In this document: in pieces, positions 7,981-16,105 of the stretch | Layout: each line of letters begins with the position of its first letter | How positions within the stretch are numbered: the stretch's first letter is position 1 | Assembly: GCA_944384995.1 (NCBI GenBank) | Contig: CALWVN010000001.1 | Span: 186,001 to 250,000 of the forward strand | Source of the DNA: an uncultured Clostridia bacterium | GTDB lineage: Bacteria; Bacillota; Clostridia; Oscillospirales; Acutalibacteraceae | DNA length: 64,000 bases | Reading direction: 5' to 3' | Position numbers and translations under genes: made by a program | Notes under the pieces: generated by a model | What the model saw: the letters and a program-made list of their open reading frames with translations, nothing else | Databases searched by the model: none | What the model was told of the DNA's origin: nothing

Positions 7981-10484
7981 TGGCTGCATCATCCGGTAAA
8001 AAAAGAACTGCACCCCCGTCTCGGGGCACGCGTGCAGCGGCACAGCAGGCAAAGGAGCAGCGCAGGTCTGCACAAAAACAGCTTGCTGCCGTTGTGTTGT
8101 TCTGTGTGGCGTTGCTGTTTTTGTGTCTGTGCTTTATCCCGGGCGGCGGCCTTTGGGGCGGACTTCGCAGCGGCCTGTTCGGTCTCTTCGGCTTCTGCTC
8201 GTTTGTGATCCCGCTTCTGCTGATCTATGTGGCTGTTATGGCTACTTTGGACAAGGCGGGCACAAAAGTCGGCGCAAAGGTTACGGAAGCAATCCTGCTG
8301 ATCGTTTTGATCGCTTCCGCAATACATATTTTTTCGTTCAGCGGTACGGTTGATTTCGGTGCGGATATCGTTGATGCTTTCAATGCGTTTCGTTTAGAAG
8401 GCTCTTTTACCGGCAGCGGTGCGGTCGGTGCGGTGTTCGGCGGGCTTATTCTGCTCGCGACCGGCAGCGGGAAAGCTGCAGCGATCGCGATCGTTTTGAT
8501 TCTGATCTTCCTGTGCGTGATGCTGATGACGGGAATGACGCTTATTCGTCTGTTCCGCGGCGTCGCAAAGCCCGTGCAGAAAGCCGGGGAATACCGCGAA
8601 GAAAAGCTCGAAGAGCTCGCACAGAAGCGTGAACGGGAATATAACGTGGATGTGGATCTCGGTCCGGAGCCTGTAACAGAGAATCCAAAGAAGAAACGCT
8701 CCCGCAGAAAGAACGAGGAAGTTGCGCAAGTTGTATCTGAACCTTCGCAGACGCCGCAGGAGCCTGCGAAGGATGCCGACAAAAAGCCTGTTTTGCTGGA
8801 TGACATCATCAATAAGATGAAAGAACCCGAACCAAAGCTCCCTGCTGACGGCATTATTCCAATTGCCTCGGAAAAATTCGGCACGGACAAGCCGTCGGAG
8901 GAGACACAAAGCAAAGCGGAGCAGGAGACGGACGAAGAACCGCAGAAAACATATGTCAAACCACCGCTTGACTGCCTTGCACCGCCCAAGGCCGCACGCA
9001 ACATGAAATATGAGGATGAATTGAAGGCGAACGCGACGAAGCTTGTGGATACGCTCAAAAGCTTCGGCGTAGAGACGCGCATCGTGGACATTTGCCGGGG
9101 GCCATCTGTCACGCGGTATGAGATCCAGCCTGCGGCGGGCGTAAAGATCAGCCGTATCACCAATCTTACCGACGACCTTGCGCTTAATCTTGCTGCCGGC
9201 GGGCTGCGCATAGAAGCGCCGATCCCAAACAAGGCTGCGGTCGGCATTGAGGTGCCGAATAAGAACCGCGCCACGGTCACGCTGCGCGAGATCATCGATA
9301 CCGATCAGTATCGCAGCGCGAAATCCAAGCTTTTTGTTGCGCTTGGCAAGGATATTGCGGGCAACTGCACCTATGCCGACCTTGCCAAAATGCCGCATTT
9401 GCTTGTGGCCGGTACAACGGGCTCCGGCAAATCTGTGTGCCTGAATTCCATGATCGTAAGTCTTTTGTATAACGCCACGCCGGACGAAGTCAAGCTTTTG
9501 ATGATCGATCCCAAGCAGGTCGAATTTACAGTTTATAACGGCATCCCGCATTTGATCGCGCCCGTGGTCTCCGACCCGCGCAAAGCTTCGGGCGCGCTCG
9601 CTTGGGCTGTGACGGAAATGCTGACACGCTACAAGGCGTTTTCCGACAATAATGTACGCGACATCAACGGCTACAACAGCATCTGTGAGAGCATCGGTGA
9701 AAAGAAAATGCCGCAGATCGTGATTTTCATCGACGAGCTTTCCGACCTAATGATGGCGGCACCGCATGAAGTCGAGGATTCCATTTGCCGTTTGGCGCAG
9801 ATGGCGCGCGCCGCGGGCATGCATTTGGTCATTGCTACCCAGCGCCCGTCCGTGGACGTTATTACAGGTCTTATCAAAGCCAATATCCCAAGCCGTATTT
9901 CTCTGAAAGTCTCGTCACAGATTGACTCGCGCACGATCATTGACGCGGCAGGCGCGGAAAAGCTTTTGGGCAACGGCGATATGCTGTTTTACCCTGTTGA
10001 TATAGCAAAGCCCGTCCGCGTGCAGGGGTGCTATCTGTCCGACGGCGAGGTCGAAAAAGTCGTAGACTTTATCAAAGGGCAGCAGCAGTCGGCGTATGAC
10101 GACGAGGTCATGCAGGAGATCGAACGGCAGGCCGCTATGGAGAAGAAGAAAAACGGCGGTGCTGCCGGCGAGGGTGAAAAAGAATCTGAGGCCGATGAAA
10201 TGGTGCCGAAAGCCATTGAAGTCGTCGTAGAGGCACAGATGGCTTCTACAACGCTTTTGCAGCGCAAGCTGAAGCTCGGTTATGCGCGCGCTGCACGGAT
10301 CATTGAAAACCTGGAGGAGCGCGGTATCATTGGGCCTTACGAGGGCAGTAAGCCGCGCAAGGTGTTGATTTCCAAGCAGCAGTGGTATGAAATGAACGCG
10401 CTCGCGCAAGGCGGCGCGGGACGGGACTATTCCGAGAATGAAACGCCCGCGCAGGAGCAGGAAGCGCCTGAAGCACCATTTTAA
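7980..10484 (+). CDS. spoIIIE: DNA translocase FtsK/SpoIIIE
   Basis: The 834-residue protein has four to five N-terminal membrane segments (about residues 30-190), a charged, Lys/Glu-rich linker (about 200-330), and the motor domain with Walker A AGTTGSGKSV at about 476-485 and Walker B IVIFIDELSDLMM near 580. A C-terminal gamma winged-helix domain (STTLLQRKLKLGYARAARI) recognises KOPS/SRS sequences. It pumps chromosomal DNA through the septum, into the forespore during sporulation. GGAGGG lies 6 nt before the ATG at 7980. FtsK and SpoIIIE cannot be separated by sequence alone. Confidence 0.95.
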   Translation: MAASSGKKRTAPPSRGTRAAAQQAKEQRRSAQKQLAAVVLFCVALLFLCLCFIPGGGLWGGLRSGLFGLFGFCSFVIPLLLIYVAVMATLDKAGTKVGAKVTEAILLIVLIASAIHIFSFSGTVDFGADIVDAFNAFRLEGSFTGSGAVGAVFGGLILLATGSGKAAAIAIVLILIFLCVMLMTGMTLIRLFRGVAKPVQKAGEYREEKLEELAQKREREYNVDVDLGPEPVTENPKKKRSRRKNEEVAQVVSEPSQTPQEPAKDADKKPVLLDDIINKMKEPEPKLPADGIIPIASEKFGTDKPSEETQSKAEQETDEEPQKTYVKPPLDCLAPPKAARNMKYEDELKANATKLVDTLKSFGVETRIVDICRGPSVTRYEIQPAAGVKISRITNLTDDLALNLAAGGLRIEAPIPNKAAVGIEVPNKNRATVTLREIIDTDQYRSAKSKLFVALGKDIAGNCTYADLAKMPHLLVAGTTGSGKSVCLNSMIVSLLYNATPDEVKLLMIDPKQVEFTVYNGIPHLIAPVVSDPRKASGALAWAVTEMLTRYKAFSDNNVRDINGYNSICESIGEKKMPQIVIFIDELSDLMMAAPHEVEDSICRLAQMARAAGMHLVIATQRPSVDVITGLIKANIPSRISLKVSSQIDSRTIIDAAGAEKLLGNGDMLFYPVDIAKPVRVQGCYLSDGEVEKVVDFIKGQQQSAYDDEVMQEIERQAAMEKKKNGGAAGEGEKESEADEMVPKAIEVVVEAQMASTTLLQRKLKLGYARAARIIENLEERGIIGPYEGSKPRKVLISKQQWYEMNALAQGGAGRDYSENETPAQEQEAPEAPF

Positions 10485-10511
10485 GCCGGATATAAAGGAG
10501 GGAGAGAAAGC

Positions 10512-11453
10512 ATGGCAAAGCGCAGAACAACCCGGGAGCGTAAGCTGCCGCGCCTTTTCCTCGCCATTGCCGCAGCGTGTATACTTTTGGTATCGGCGCT
10601 GATTTCCTTCTTTCCGCAGCTGGGGCTGCCGAGCTGGGAAGAGATCTTCCGTGCGGCGGGTCTCAATAAAACGGTTTCTGCCCAAGAATATCCGTTTTCT
10701 GTGCATTACATTGATGTGGGGCAGGCGGACTGCAGTCTGATCATCTGCGGCGACGACGCGGTGCTGATTGACGCGGGCGACGTGGATGCTTACCGCACCA
10801 TCGATGCATACTTGCAGTCGCAGGGGATCACAAGCCTTCGCTATTTGATTTTGACGCACGCGCACGCCGACCACATCGGCAGTGCGGATGAAGTTTTGGA
10901 GAACTACACGGTCAAAAACGTGATCATGCCGCGCTATACAGAAGAGAATACGCCGACGACAGCTGTCTATGAGGATTTGTTGTATGCCCTGGACGCAAGC
11001 GGGGCAAGGGTATTTGCAGCGCAGCCGGGCGAAAAATATACCCTGACTGCTTTCAGTTTTACTGTGCTTGCGCCGAACCGAGACTACACGGAGCTCAACG
11101 ACACCTCCGTTGTGGTGCGTGCGGTTTATGAGGATACCGCATTTTTGTTCCAGGGTGACGCCGAAACGCCGTCAGAGGAGGACATTCTCGAAACGGGGCT
11201 TCCCGTGCAGGCGGATGTGATCAAGCTCGGCCATCATGGCTCGAAAACCGCTTCAAGTGAAGCATATTTACGGGCTGTCTCGCCGACGCTTGCCGTGATT
11301 CCCTGCGGAGAGGGGAACAGCTACAATCTGCCGAGCACGGAGATTTTAGACCGGCTCGACGCTATGGGCATCGACTATCGGCGCACGGATCGAAACGGCA
11401 CGATCGTCGTGACAAGCGACGGCGAGCGCGTTGGGGTACAGACGGAGAAATGA
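10512..11453 (+). CDS. ComEC/Rec2-like metallo-beta-lactamase-fold protein, membrane anchored
   Basis: The 313-residue protein has one N-terminal membrane segment (about 14-33) followed by a metallo-beta-lactamase fold like the C-terminal domain of ComEC. It shows HYIDVGQADCSLI, LIDAGD, the metal motif HAHADH at 116-121 and LGHHGSKTAS near the C-terminus. ComEC itself has a large membrane channel domain, absent here, so this is a free-standing anchored hydrolase whose catalytic part probably faces outward. Such proteins are suspected nucleases, but the substrate is not established. It has an AAAGGAGGG ribosome binding site and is followed 1 nt later by a DUF3006 gene. Confidence 0.85.
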   Translation: MAKRRTTRERKLPRLFLAIAAACILLVSALISFFPQLGLPSWEEIFRAAGLNKTVSAQEYPFSVHYIDVGQADCSLIICGDDAVLIDAGDVDAYRTIDAYLQSQGITSLRYLILTHAHADHIGSADEVLENYTVKNVIMPRYTEENTPTTAVYEDLLYALDASGARVFAAQPGEKYTLTAFSFTVLAPNRDYTELNDTSVVVRAVYEDTAFLFQGDAETPSEEDILETGLPVQADVIKLGHHGSKTASSEAYLRAVSPTLAVIPCGEGNSYNLPSTEILDRLDAMGIDYRRTDRNGTIVVTSDGERVGVQTEK

Positions 11454-11454
11454 T

Positions 11455-11682
11455 ATGTGTTATTGGATCGTAGATCGTTTGGAAGGGGAATTGGTCGTAC
11501 TTGAAACGCCGCAGGGCGGCTTTGTAAGCGTCTCAAAAGCTTCGTTTCAAGATGTATCGGTGCAAGAAGGGGATGCGTGCTGCAAAAACGCGGACGGAAG
11601 TTTCTCGGTTTTGACGGAAGAGACCGAAAAGCGTCGAAAAAAACTTGCGGCACTTCAGAAAAAAATCTTGGAAAAACGGTAA
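11455..11682 (+). CDS. DUF3006 domain protein
   Basis: A 75-residue protein starting MCYWIVDRLEGELVVLE, the hallmark of the DUF3006 family, with a small beta-rich N-terminal part and a Lys-rich helical tail (EKRRKKLAALQKKILEKR). The function of this family is unknown. The ATG at 11455 comes 1 nt after the stop of the ComEC-like hydrolase gene. This pairing recurs in Clostridia and suggests the two products work together, but no activity can be inferred from the sequence. Confidence 0.8.
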   Translation: MCYWIVDRLEGELVVLETPQGGFVSVSKASFQDVSVQEGDACCKNADGSFSVLTEETEKRRKKLAALQKKILEKR

Positions 11683-11689
11683 AAAATGC

Positions 11690-11718
11690 TTGCATTTAAC
11701 GGGTTTCAATGCTATAAT
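11690..11718 (+). promoter_or_regulatory. Sigma-A promoter of rpsB-tsf
   Basis: TTGCAT at 11690-11695, a 17-bp spacer and a perfect TATAAT at 11713-11718, about 100 nt upstream of the rpsB ATG. This leaves a structured 5' leader. Confidence 0.85.
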
Positions 11719-11735
11719 ACTATACGCAATTCGCA

Positions 11736-11795
11736 CGCGCGGGGATTGCGGCAAAATTGCACGAAATGTGTCTTGCCGCCAAGCTGAACCGCGCG
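11736..11795 (+). promoter_or_regulatory. Structured rpsB leader, candidate S2 autoregulatory element
   Basis: The leader between promoter and rpsB folds as nested helices. The outer stem pairs CGCGCGG (11736-11742) with CCGCGCG (11789-11795), the middle stem GCGGCAA (11748-11754) with TTGCCGC (11773-11779), and a small apical GCAC/GTGT helix closes the top. It ends some 20 nt before the AAGGAGG ribosome binding site. Ribosomal protein operons often carry such leaders for feedback by the encoded protein. Here that role is inferred from position and folding only. Confidence 0.5.
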
Positions 11796-11819
11796 GAGGC
11801 ATAAATAAGGAGGAAACTT

Positions 11820-12569
11820 ATGTCAGTCGTATCCATGAAACAGTTGCTCGAAGCCGGTGTGCATTTCGGGCACCAGACCAGAAGATGGAACCCCAAAATG
11901 GCGCCGTACATCTTCACCGAAAGAAACGGGATCTACATCATCGACCTGCAGAAGACGGTCAAAAAGCTGGATGAAGCTTACATGTTTGTCCGCGATGTTG
12001 CAGCGAACGGCGACGAAATCCTGTTTGTCGGCACCAAAAAGCAGGCGCAGGAATCCATTAAGGATGAAGCGACCCGCTGCGGCATGCCCTATGTCAATGC
12101 AAGATGGCTCGGCGGTATGCTGACGAACTTTGTCACCATTAAAAAGAGAATCAAGCGTCTCGCCCAGCTGCAGACCATGCGTGAGGACGGCACGTTTGAT
12201 CTTCTGCCGAAGAAGGAAGCCGCAAAGCTTGAGCTCGAGATCGAAAAGCTGGAGAAATTCCTCGGCGGTATCACCGAAATGAAAAAGCAGCCTGCCGCGA
12301 TGTTCATCGTTGACCCCCGCAAGGAGCGCATCGCCGTTGCGGAAGCGCGCAAGCTCGGCATTCCGATCATCGCGATCGTGGACACCAACTGTGACCCCGA
12401 CGAGATCGATCATGTTATCCCCGGCAACGACGACGCGATCCGTGCCGTGAAGCTGATTTCCGGCGCAATGGCGGACGCAGTGCTTGAGGGCAAGCAGGGT
12501 ATGCAGGGCGCTGCTGCCGAAGAAGAGGATACAGCTCCCGAAGCCGCCGAAGAAGCGGAAGAGAAATAA
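11820..12569 (+). CDS. rpsB: 30S ribosomal protein S2
   Basis: The 249-residue protein is a standard S2: it begins [20 protein letters not shown], continues with YIIDLQKT and [11 protein letters not shown], and has the [12 protein letters not shown] segment. A Glu/Ala-rich acidic tail ends the protein, as in many Clostridia. S2 joins late to the small subunit near the S1 site. The AAGGAGG ribosome binding site stands 6 nt before the ATG. It is the first gene of the rpsB-tsf operon, with a strong promoter and a folded leader. Confidence 0.98.
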   Translation: MSVVSMKQLLEAGVHFGHQTRRWNPKMAPYIFTERNGIYIIDLQKTVKKLDEAYMFVRDVAANGDEILFVGTKKQAQESIKDEATRCGMPYVNARWLGGMLTNFVTIKKRIKRLAQLQTMREDGTFDLLPKKEAAKLELEIEKLEKFLGGITEMKKQPAAMFIVDPRKERIAVAEARKLGIPIIAIVDTNCDPDEIDHVIPGNDDAIRAVKLISGAMADAVLEGKQGMQGAAAEEEDTAPEAAEEAEEK

Positions 12570-12579
12570 GAAATCAAAA

Positions 12580-12607
12580 CTGCCCGTGCGACTTTTTGTA
12601 CGGGCAG
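12580..12607 (+). terminator. Intercistronic hairpin between rpsB and tsf
   Basis: CTGCCCGT (12580-12587) and ACGGGCAG (12600-12607) form an 8-bp perfect stem with a 12-nt loop, located between the two genes. The sequence after the stem is not T-rich, so it is more likely a processing or partial attenuation signal than a full terminator. S2 is needed at a different level from EF-Ts, which could explain it. Confidence 0.5.
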
Positions 12608-12639
12608 CTTTACAAAGATTAGAATCGGAGGAATTGATT

Positions 12640-13566
12640 ATGGCATTTACCGCAGCAGATGTCAAGGCGCTTCGTGAAAAGACGGGCGTCGGAATGATGG
12701 ATTGCAAAAAAGCTTTGACAGAAGCCGACGGCGATATGGACAAGGCTATCGATGTTCTTCGCGAGAAGGGTCTCGCCGCTTCCGCCAAGAAGGCGGGCAG
12801 AATTGCCGCAGAAGGCATTGTTTACGCATATACCGATACGGACAAGAAAGTCAGCGTGCTTGTCGAAGTAAACTCTGAAACAGACTTCGTAGCAAAGAAT
12901 GAAAAGTTCGTCAACTATGTTGCCGCTGTTGCTAAGACGATCGCAGATTCTAACCCGGCGGATGTGGACGCTTTGCTTGCTACACCGCTTGCAGGTGATA
13001 CCCGTACGGTTCAGGAAAACCTGCAGGATATGGTGCTTTCCATCGGCGAGAATATGAAAATTCGCCGCTTTGAGCGCGTAGAAGGCATTACGGTTGATTA
13101 CATCCATGGCGGCGGCACGGTCGGTGTGCTGGTCGTGTTCGATACCGACGATGCTACTGCTGCTAAGGATGCGTTTAAGGTCATGGGCAAGGACGTTGCC
13201 ATGCAGGTCGCCGCAATGAACCCGTCGTATCTTGACGAGGCGAGCGTGCCGGCAGATGTTCTGGAGCATGAAAAGGGCATTATGAAGGCTCAGCTTGCAG
13301 AGGACCCCAAAATGGCGAACAAGCCTGAGCAGGTACTCGCTAAAATTGTTGACGGTAAAATCGGCAAATTCTTTAAGGAAAACTGCCTGCTTGATCAGGC
13401 GTTTGTTAAGGACGGCGACATGTCTGTTGCGAAATACGTGGCTTCTGTTGCGAAAGACCTCGGCGCGGATATCAAGGTTGTGCGTTTTATCCGCTATGCG
13501 AAAGGCGAAGGTCTTGAAAAGCGTGAAGACAACTTTGCCGAAGAAGTTGCCGGCATGATGAAATAA
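12640..13566 (+). CDS. tsf: Elongation factor Ts
   Basis: The 308-residue protein begins with the UBA-like domain (ADVKALREKTGVGMMDCKKA) and includes the conserved VEVNSETDFVAKNE segment and two dimerisation-type core domains. EF-Ts exchanges GDP for GTP on EF-Tu. The reading frame is open upstream, but CGGAGGA at 12626-12632 and the canonical MAFTAADVKALR N-terminus fix the ATG at 12640. It is downstream of rpsB, separated by a hairpin, and followed by a strong terminator. Confidence 0.98.
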   Translation: MAFTAADVKALREKTGVGMMDCKKALTEADGDMDKAIDVLREKGLAASAKKAGRIAAEGIVYAYTDTDKKVSVLVEVNSETDFVAKNEKFVNYVAAVAKTIADSNPADVDALLATPLAGDTRTVQENLQDMVLSIGENMKIRRFERVEGITVDYIHGGGTVGVLVVFDTDDATAAKDAFKVMGKDVAMQVAAMNPSYLDEASVPADVLEHEKGIMKAQLAEDPKMANKPEQVLAKIVDGKIGKFFKENCLLDQAFVKDGDMSVAKYVASVAKDLGADIKVVRFIRYAKGEGLEKREDNFAEEVAGMMK

Positions 13567-13581
13567 TAGTACGATCTTCTG

Positions 13582-13614
13582 CAGCACACGCAGCTTGCGT
13601 GTGCTGTTTTTTTT
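13582..13614 (+). terminator. Intrinsic terminator of rpsB-tsf
   Basis: An 11-bp perfect stem (CAGCACACGCA at 13582-13592, loop GCT, TGCGTGTGCTG at 13596-13606) followed directly by eight Ts. Confidence 0.95.
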
Positions 13615-13655
13615 ATGAAAAACAGTATCTTTTTACGGATTTTTTCTTGAATCTC

Positions 13656-13684
13656 TTGTCTTTCCGGGGACAATCGTCTATAAT
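13656..13684 (+). promoter_or_regulatory. Sigma-A-like promoter before cwlD
   Basis: TTGTCT at 13656-13661, a 17-bp spacer and a perfect TATAAT at 13679-13684, 40 nt before the amidase start codon. cwlD genes are often sporulation controlled, but no clear sigma-E or sigma-G box was recognised here. Confidence 0.65.
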
Positions 13685-13724
13685 AATTAAAACGTCTTTC
13701 GCATAGTATTTTCGGGGTGATTCT

Positions 13725-14438
13725 ATGCGGAAAAAGGCGCAATTACAAATGGCGGCAGCCGTTTTGTTGCTGCTTATCTGTTTTTCTTATTTTCTGTATT
13801 CTTTTCATTTTTCTCATTCCGTTTCCTCCGATCCCGCAGAAACCGAACAGGATTTCACGGTTCTCATCGACGCCGGGCACGGCGGTGTGGACGGCGGCGC
13901 GGTAGCAGGCGACGGTACGGAAGAAAAGCATATCAATTTGCAGATTGCCCTGCTTTTAGAGCAGCAGCTCGGCGCGATGGGCATCCGAACCGCTATGACA
14001 CGCACCGCAGACGATTCCATCCATGACAGCAGCGCGCAGACGATCCGCGAAAAAAAGGTATCGGATATCCACAACCGCATGCAGCTTATGGAGGAAACGG
14101 AGAATTGTATTTTTGTCAGTATCCATCAAAATAAATTTTCCGACACTTCACTGAACGGTACACAGGTTTTTTATTCGCCGAACACCACGGCAAGCGCACA
14201 GCTTGCACAAACGATTCAAAACAGTGTCCAAACGCTTTTACAGCCTAAAAATTCGCGTGAGATCGAAAAATCCGGCAGCTCCATCTATTTGCTGTACTAT
14301 GCGCAAAAACCTGCAGTGCTTGTAGAATGTGGTTTCCTGTCAAATGCGGAAGATTTAAGAAAACTGAAAGATGAGACCTATCAAAAGCAATTGGCATTTT
14401 GCATTGCTGCTGGCATTTTGGAATATTTGAACACATAG
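13725..14438 (+). CDS. cwlD: N-acetylmuramoyl-L-alanine amidase, CwlD type
   Basis: The 237-residue protein has an N-terminal membrane/signal segment (about 8-30) and an Amidase_3 catalytic domain. Zinc ligands are His52 (DAGHGG), Glu67 (TEEKHINL) and His134 (SIHQNKF), and the catalytic Glu201 lies in VECGFLSN. The size and single-domain layout match CwlD, which makes the muramic-delta-lactam of spore cortex needed for germination; other cell-wall amidases of this family are possible. It has a strong promoter upstream and radA starts 13 nt after it. Confidence 0.85.
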   Translation: MRKKAQLQMAAAVLLLLICFSYFLYSFHFSHSVSSDPAETEQDFTVLIDAGHGGVDGGAVAGDGTEEKHINLQIALLLEQQLGAMGIRTAMTRTADDSIHDSSAQTIREKKVSDIHNRMQLMEETENCIFVSIHQNKFSDTSLNGTQVFYSPNTTASAQLAQTIQNSVQTLLQPKNSREIEKSGSSIYLLYYAQKPAVLVECGFLSNAEDLRKLKDETYQKQLAFCIAAGILEYLNT

Positions 14439-14451
14439 CAGAGGAATCAAT

Positions 14452-15828
14452 ATGGCATCAACTGCAAAAACCGTATATGTATGCTCGGCCTGCGGGTATG
14501 AGTCTTCCAAATGGTATGGGCAATGTCCCGGATGCCGCGCATGGAACACGCTCGAGGAAGAGCTGCGTGCACCGGTCACGCCGACAGCCAAACGACGCAG
14601 CACGGCCGCTAACGCAAACCGCAGTACGGTACAAAAGCTGTCAGAGATCACGGCAGACACAGAGCATCGCTTTGATACGGGACTGCGTGAACTCAACCGT
14701 GTGCTTGGCGGCGGGCTTGTGAAGGGCTCTTTAGTGCTTTTAAGCGGCGATCCGGGGATCGGCAAATCCACGTTGCTTTTACAGATCTGTGAGCATCTTG
14801 GCAAGGGAATGCGCGTACTGTATGTGTCGGGTGAGGAATCGGCGCACCAACTGAAATTGCGTGCGGCTCGGCTCGGCGTTTCCACGGACAACCTCTCACT
14901 GCTTTGCGAGACGGATGCGCAGTATATTTGTGAAGTGCTTGCTTCCGAAAAGCCTGACATCGTCATGGTGGATTCCATTCAGACGATGAATATCCCGGAG
15001 CTGAATTCTTCATTCGGCAGCGTAACGCAGGTACGCGAAACGACCAATCTTTTTATGCGCACGGCAAAAACGCTCAATATCCCGATCGTCATTGTCGGAC
15101 ACGTCAATAAGGACGGCAATATCGCAGGCCCTAAGGTGCTGGAGCATATCGTAGACGCGGTTCTGTATTTTGAAGGGGATCGCAATCTGTCTTACCGCAT
15201 TTTGCGCGCTGTGAAAAACCGCTATGGTTCGACCAATGAGATCGGCGTGTTCGAAATGCAGGACAAGGGTCTTGTTGAGGTAGAAAATCCGTCTATGATG
15301 CTGCTTTCGGGCCGCCCGAAAAATGTCTCGGGCTCGTGCGTGGCGTGTATTATGGAGGGCTCGCGACCCATCATGGCGGAAGTGCAAAGCCTTGTGACGC
15401 CGACGGGCTTCGGTACGCCGCGCCGTATGGCGACCGGTGTGGATTACGGTCGCGTAGCTATGCTGCTTGCGGTGCTCGAAAAGCGCGCCGGATATTTTGT
15501 GGGCAATATGGACTGCTATGTGAACGTCGTCGGCGGTTTGAAGATCGACGAGCCCGCCTGTGACCTTTCCGTGGCACTTGCCGTGGTTTCGGGATTAAAA
15601 GATGTACCCGTACCCGAGGATGTGCTGGCATTCGGCGAGATCGGCTTGGGCGGCGAGATCCGTGCCGTGACCGCCTGCGAACAGCGTATCCGCGAGGCGG
15701 AAAAGCTCGGATTTCAGAAATGCGTCGTACCTAAATATAATCTTGTCAAGATCAAAAAATCTCTGCGGGCAAATATTGAGGTCATCGGCGTAAGCAATAT
15801 TCGTCAGGCATTTGAAGCGATCATTTAA
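14452..15828 (+). CDS. radA: DNA repair protein RadA
   Basis: The 458-residue protein has the full RadA architecture. A zinc finger with Cys11, Cys14, Cys25 and Cys28 comes first (CSACGYESSKWYGQCPGC), then a RecA-like ATPase with Walker A GDPGIGKST at 99-107, the RadA-specific KNRYG motif, and a C-terminal Lon-like domain. RadA is a hexameric helicase that promotes branch migration in recombination. A GAGGAATCAAT ribosome binding region precedes the ATG. It is probably cotranscribed with cwlD and with the small gene that follows. Confidence 0.97.
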   Translation: MASTAKTVYVCSACGYESSKWYGQCPGCRAWNTLEEELRAPVTPTAKRRSTAANANRSTVQKLSEITADTEHRFDTGLRELNRVLGGGLVKGSLVLLSGDPGIGKSTLLLQICEHLGKGMRVLYVSGEESAHQLKLRAARLGVSTDNLSLLCETDAQYICEVLASEKPDIVMVDSIQTMNIPELNSSFGSVTQVRETTNLFMRTAKTLNIPIVIVGHVNKDGNIAGPKVLEHIVDAVLYFEGDRNLSYRILRAVKNRYGSTNEIGVFEMQDKGLVEVENPSMMLLSGRPKNVSGSCVACIMEGSRPIMAEVQSLVTPTGFGTPRRMATGVDYGRVAMLLAVLEKRAGYFVGNMDCYVNVVGGLKIDEPACDLSVALAVVSGLKDVPVPEDVLAFGEIGLGGEIRAVTACEQRIREAEKLGFQKCVVPKYNLVKIKKSLRANIEVIGVSNIRQAFEAII

Positions 15829-15853
15829 TGGACAAGCCGCTGGGAGGAAGTCT

Positions 15854-16105
15854 ATGCGCAAAACAAAATGGAGCAATTTTACAGGCGCGGTGCTTGGCAG
15901 TACGACGCTGCTTGTAACGGCCGCCGCAGCGCGCCACATGCAGAAAAAATACGGCGAAAAGTACACTGCTTTTCGCGCAGACTGGTCGCATTTGGCGGGA
16001 TATGCCTTTGAAAGGCTTGTTCTGAACAACCCGAAAGTTGTCGAATTTCTCTCTCCGTATTTTGCGGAGGAGAGCGAGCATAAAAGTATGGAGGAAACAA
16101 CATGA
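15854..16105 (+). CDS. Small hypothetical protein coupled to nanA
   Basis: The 83-residue product is not recognised. It has a basic N-terminus (MRKTKWSNF), a moderately hydrophobic stretch (GAVLGSTTLLVTAAAARH, about 10-27) that could be a membrane anchor, and a soluble C-terminal half ending in charged residues. GGGAGGAA at 15842-15849 sets the ATG at 15854; the frame is open into radA but without another good start. The stop overlaps the nanA start codon (ATGA), so translation of the two is probably coupled. Function unknown. Confidence 0.65.
   Translation: MRKTKWSNFTGAVLGSTTLLVTAAAARHMQKKYGEKYTAFRADWSHLAGYAFERLVLNNPKVVEFLSPYFAEESEHKSMEETT

Noticed and set aside
8225-9551. Long open frames antisense to spoIIIE/ftsK
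   Set aside because: Overlapping shadow frames with low-complexity Ser/Arg/Cys-rich products; the sense frame encodes an intact translocase.
11823-12818. 331-residue open frame antisense to rpsB and tsf
   Set aside because: It spans two highly conserved genes and their intergenic hairpin on the opposite strand, with no start signal or recognisable domain.
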